Under the pieces are notes generated by a model. The model searched no databases. It saw nothing but the letters and a program-made list of their open reading frames with translations, and was not told the DNA's origin. From NCBI GenBank assembly GCA_016722375.1, contig JADKJG010000005.1, positions 1-64,000 on the forward strand: a DNA stretch of 64,000 nt, given 5' to 3'. Positions 61,514-64,000 of the stretch are shown in pieces; within the stretch, counting starts at the first letter, position 1, and each line of letters starts with the position of its first letter. The position numbers were made by a program, and so were the translations under genes. Source of the DNA: Bacteroidota bacterium (lineage in GTDB: Bacteria; Bacteroidota; Bacteroidia; Chitinophagales; LD1).

Positions 61514-63193
61514 ATGAGAAAGACATTGAATATCAATCTCGCAGGCATGGCCTTTATCATGGATGAAAATGCTTACGAATTACTGCACGGCTATCTCGAC
61601 GCACTGAAACAAAAATTCAACGACGAAGCAGAGCGAAAAGAAATTCTAAACGACATTGAAGCGCGCATCGCCGAAATGCTGGGCCAGAATTTGGCCAAGC
61701 GCAAAGAGGTAGTGAGTCAAGAAGAAGTACAGTTAATCATAGATGCAATGGGCAAGCCGGAGGATATTGCCGGAGAAGAACCTACAGCCGAAGAAACAGA
61801 AAAAACGACTGGTGCTACAGTAGCCAAGTCCGACCCGGTGAAAAAGAAATTATTCCGTGATCCAGATGAAGCAAAAATAGGAGGATTGATTTCAGGGCTC
61901 TGCCACTACTTTGGTATCAACGATCCAGTTTGGATCCGCATAGCGGCCATCATTCTGATTTTTGTAACCTATGGGAATATTATTTGGCTCTATCTGCTCT
62001 TGCTGATTATCGTACCCAAAGCAAACACAGCCGCCGAAAAATTACAGATGAAAGGAGAGCCGATTAATATCACCAGTATTCAAAAAGAAGTGAAGGAAGC
62101 TGCCAGTAGGGCAAGCAGTTCGGTAGAACACTTTGTGAGGGAAGAAAATTTCTTTGAGAAACTGTGGGATATTTTCACTCAAATTCTTAAAGTAGCTTTC
62201 AAATTAGCAGCTATTGTAGCAGTTGTGTTTGCCATGATTGCTCTAGTGGCTGTCAGCATTGGCTTTGGGACTTTTTATCTACTGGGAACTTCCTCACTGG
62301 CAGATGCTTCCAGACTAATAGTGGACAACACCTCCACTATCTCTCTGTTCAGTTTTGGCTTCTTGCTTTTTTGTGCTACTCCGATTATTGCAGTGATTTA
62401 TCTCAGCCTGAAAATAATATTAGGGCATCGTTCACCAGCGCGTCCTCTGAAATGGATTTTACTGGCATCATGGGTCACCGGTTTGGTGTTGCTCCTGATA
62501 TCCGGTTATAAAACCGTCATAAGTTTTAGAAGTGAAGCCAACAGAAAGGAGCAGTTAGCCTTAATCCAACCAGCTCAAGGCACGTTGGCGGTTCAATTGA
62601 CCGATGGCACTGGAAATAGCTTGGATGAAAATGAAAGCATACTAGAAGATTTCCATATTGATATGGATGGGGTTTATATCAACGGAACTAACCTGCGCGA
62701 CCTGTTAGAAGTTCCTATTGGCAAACCTCATATTGAATTGATGCCCGCAGTAGGAGATTCATTTTATATTCAGGAAATTACGGTGGCACGAGGAAGGGAC
62801 AGACGAGATGCTGAGCAAAATGCTGCATCGGTCATTTATAAATTCAGCCAAACGGATACTACGCTGAACCTTAATCCTAGATTATACATCAGTAAAAACA
62901 GAAAATTCCGAGCGCAGAAAATGAAAATTAGATTGGCTATTCCCGAAGGGAAAAAGGTGCAATTTGCCGATAACATAGACTACTGGCAAGCCGTTGTAAA
63001 AGATGACCCTCGTTTCAACGACACACAATTTGCTAATACAGTTTGGACGGTGGAAGGAGGAAAGGTGAAATGTCTGGAGGGAGAAAACCATTCGAGCAAT
63101 AAAGGTGAAGATTCGGATGAGGACACCAATATTCATAGTTCCAAGGCGCAGAAACGGTCTGCAGAAAAGAAAGATAAGAACGGAGATTTTTAA
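61514..63193 (+). CDS. PspC-domain membrane protein
   Basis: 559 residues. Residues of about 1-95 form a cytoplasmic helical region (DAERKEILNDIEARIAEML type). The PspC domain (about 112-175) has KLFRDPDEAKIGGLISGLCHYF and a membrane helix, and is followed by more helices near 230-340. The C-terminal half (from about 360) is extracytoplasmic, ending in a charged, low-complexity tail (EDSDEDTNIHSSKAQKR). This arrangement is usual for Bacteroidota PadR-PspC-GIN operons thought to respond to envelope stress; the mechanism is unknown. Confidence 0.9.
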   Translation: MRKTLNINLAGMAFIMDENAYELLHGYLDALKQKFNDEAERKEILNDIEARIAEMLGQNLAKRKEVVSQEEVQLIIDAMGKPEDIAGEEPTAEETEKTTGATVAKSDPVKKKLFRDPDEAKIGGLISGLCHYFGINDPVWIRIAAIILIFVTYGNIIWLYLLLLIIVPKANTAAEKLQMKGEPINITSIQKEVKEAASRASSSVEHFVREENFFEKLWDIFTQILKVAFKLAAIVAVVFAMIALVAVSIGFGTFYLLGTSSLADASRLIVDNTSTISLFSFGFLLFCATPIIAVIYLSLKIILGHRSPARPLKWILLASWVTGLVLLLISGYKTVISFRSEANRKEQLALIQPAQGTLAVQLTDGTGNSLDENESILEDFHIDMDGVYINGTNLRDLLEVPIGKPHIELMPAVGDSFYIQEITVARGRDRRDAEQNAASVIYKFSQTDTTLNLNPRLYISKNRKFRAQKMKIRLAIPEGKKVQFADNIDYWQAVVKDDPRFNDTQFANTVWTVEGGKVKCLEGENHSSNKGEDSDEDTNIHSSKAQKRSAEKKDKNGDF

Positions 63194-63261
63194 ATGCCCG
63201 TATCGAACAAACGATTCTTTGAAAGTGATTGCCTTTTGTATCTCATTCTAACATCTATCAG

Positions 63262-63987
63262 ATGAAAACCAAATCATTCCTTCTAATTCTTCTTTCGCTG
63301 ATTGGCTTGGCAATGCTCACTACTTTGGCTGGCTGCGGTCGCAGAGGAAACGGGCGTGTGGTAACCGAAGAGCGCAAAGTCACTCCTTTTACTAAACTTT
63401 CTATCTCTGGCGTATTTCCTATTGAGATTTCACAAACTGGTGAACCGGAGTCTGTAAAAGTGGAGGCCGATGAAAATCTTCAGAACTATATTGATGTCCG
63501 CAACGAAGGTGAATGACTATATATCGAAACCAATCAGGATGCGCCTATTCGGGGTAAGCCAAAAATGAAAGTGTACATCAACATCCGGAAAATAACTGAG
63601 TTGGAAAATCAGTCAATCGGAAGTTTGAAGACGGAAGGTGCTTTGAAATTAGATAGCCTAGAATTGTCCTCAGATGCCGTAGGTAAATTGAATTTGAATG
63701 TTGAAGCAGATTATCTGAGAGCCAACCTGAACTCTGTGGGAAGCACCACCTTGAAAGGGAAGGTTCGCGAAGCGCGCATCAATAACAAGAGTGTTGGAAT
63801 GTTGTCCGCCTTTGATCTAAAAGTAGCGACACTCATGATTCACAACACGGCTGTCGGTATGGCTGAAGTTTATGCAGACAGTGCCTTTTATATTCGCTCC
63901 TCCGCTATTGGGATGTTGTATTATAAAGGACCGGGCGAGGTGAAAGAGCTGAAAAGTGAAGGAAAAGGAAAAGTAGAAAAGAAGTAA
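63262..63987 (+). pseudogene. GIN-domain (DUF2807) lipoprotein interrupted by an in-frame TGA
   Basis: The reading starts at MKTKSFLLILLSL with lipobox LAGC. Residues following (VTPFTKLSISGVFPIEISQ, VKVEADENLQNYIDV) are the GIN/DUF2807 beta-helix start. A TGA at 63514-63516 interrupts it, after which the same frame continues LYIETNQDAPIRGKP and further beta-helix rungs to the stop at 63987. No indel is needed, so it is a simple nonsense change. With a sense codon there the protein would be about 241 residues. It may be expressed as a 84-residue fragment, be a pseudogene, or be a sequencing error. Confidence 0.8.
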
Positions 63988-64000
63988 GTCAATCAGAATA

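Noticed and set aside
63514..63516. Recoding of TGA as tryptophan
   Set aside because: Many genes here end at TGA (for example sufS and purine or nuo genes) and use TGG for Trp, so a changed genetic code is not supported.
1..64000. tRNA or rRNA genes and insertion sequences
   Set aside because: I looked for T-arm GTTCGANTC sequences in a tRNA context, rRNA landmarks and transposase motifs and found none that could be supported.

Overview
The window reads as a chromosome segment of a member of the Bacteroidota, probably a free-living aerobic lineage near Chitinophagales/Sphingobacteriales. This is inferred from TAnnTTTG-type -7 promoter boxes, type IX secretion (T9SS) C-terminal sorting domains, SprB and PKD repeats, a DUF4286 protein, an acylated-ornithine arginine operon with a transcarbamylase in place of OTCase, KorAB plus ferredoxin, a SUF operon and complex I. 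No tRNA, rRNA, CRISPR array or intact transposase was seen.

Layout. 1-1310: frame-broken RCC1-repeat surface protein, then a large attC-like stem element. 1575-7000: TPR proteins, DUF4286, lipoprotein cytochrome c, AnmK, DUF1648 membrane protein. 7023-12059: giant M4 metalloprotease with PKD, CUB, seven SprB repeats and a T9SS tail. 12149-14113: dusB and purN. 14677-24122 (minus): complex I genes nuoI-J-K-L-M-N, with accessory genes (DUF433/DUF5615 toxin-antitoxin pair, YpfJ-like protease, HELGH protein) wedged between nuoL and nuoM and bracketed by copies of the nuoL 3' end. 24634-28599 (minus): thermonuclease, SlyD-like FKBP, GH116 glycosidase. 28677-36828 (minus): complete arginine operon GNAT-argG-C-D-F'-B-E-H. 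37229-42330 (minus): SDR-CapA-coaX-OMP-lptC operon. 43088-49274: orphan cytochrome oxidase subunit III and sufBCDSE. 49625-51852: tandemly duplicated LamG/T9SS protein, second copy broken. 52633-55945 (minus): korB, korA, ferredoxin, divergent from nuoA-B-C-(orphan)-D-H at 56123-60342. 60731-63987: small secreted protein, PadR regulator, PspC protein and an interrupted GIN-domain lipoprotein.

How it fits together. Eleven complex I subunits are present in two loci; nuoE, F and G are missing from both places where they would be expected (nuoD abuts nuoH, and nuoI begins its own cluster). The second locus is divergent from 2-oxoglutarate:ferredoxin oxidoreductase and a ferredoxin, so a ferredoxin-driven 11-subunit complex I is a reasonable hypothesis.

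The most unusual structure is a set of four intergenic arrays (about 14272-14515, 25363-25572, 42668-42961, 52170-52400). Each is built of degenerate units with an exact 21-bp period and no indels, yet each has its own consensus; several units pair into 42-bp palindromes. 21 bp is two turns of B-DNA. A second repeat class, short C/G-rich palindromes, is confined to the minus-strand nuo cluster, where it encodes in-frame peptide insertions. Several gene breaks (nuoL twice, LamG copy 2 twice) are single-base losses in homopolymers, so sequencing error must be weighed against true mutation.
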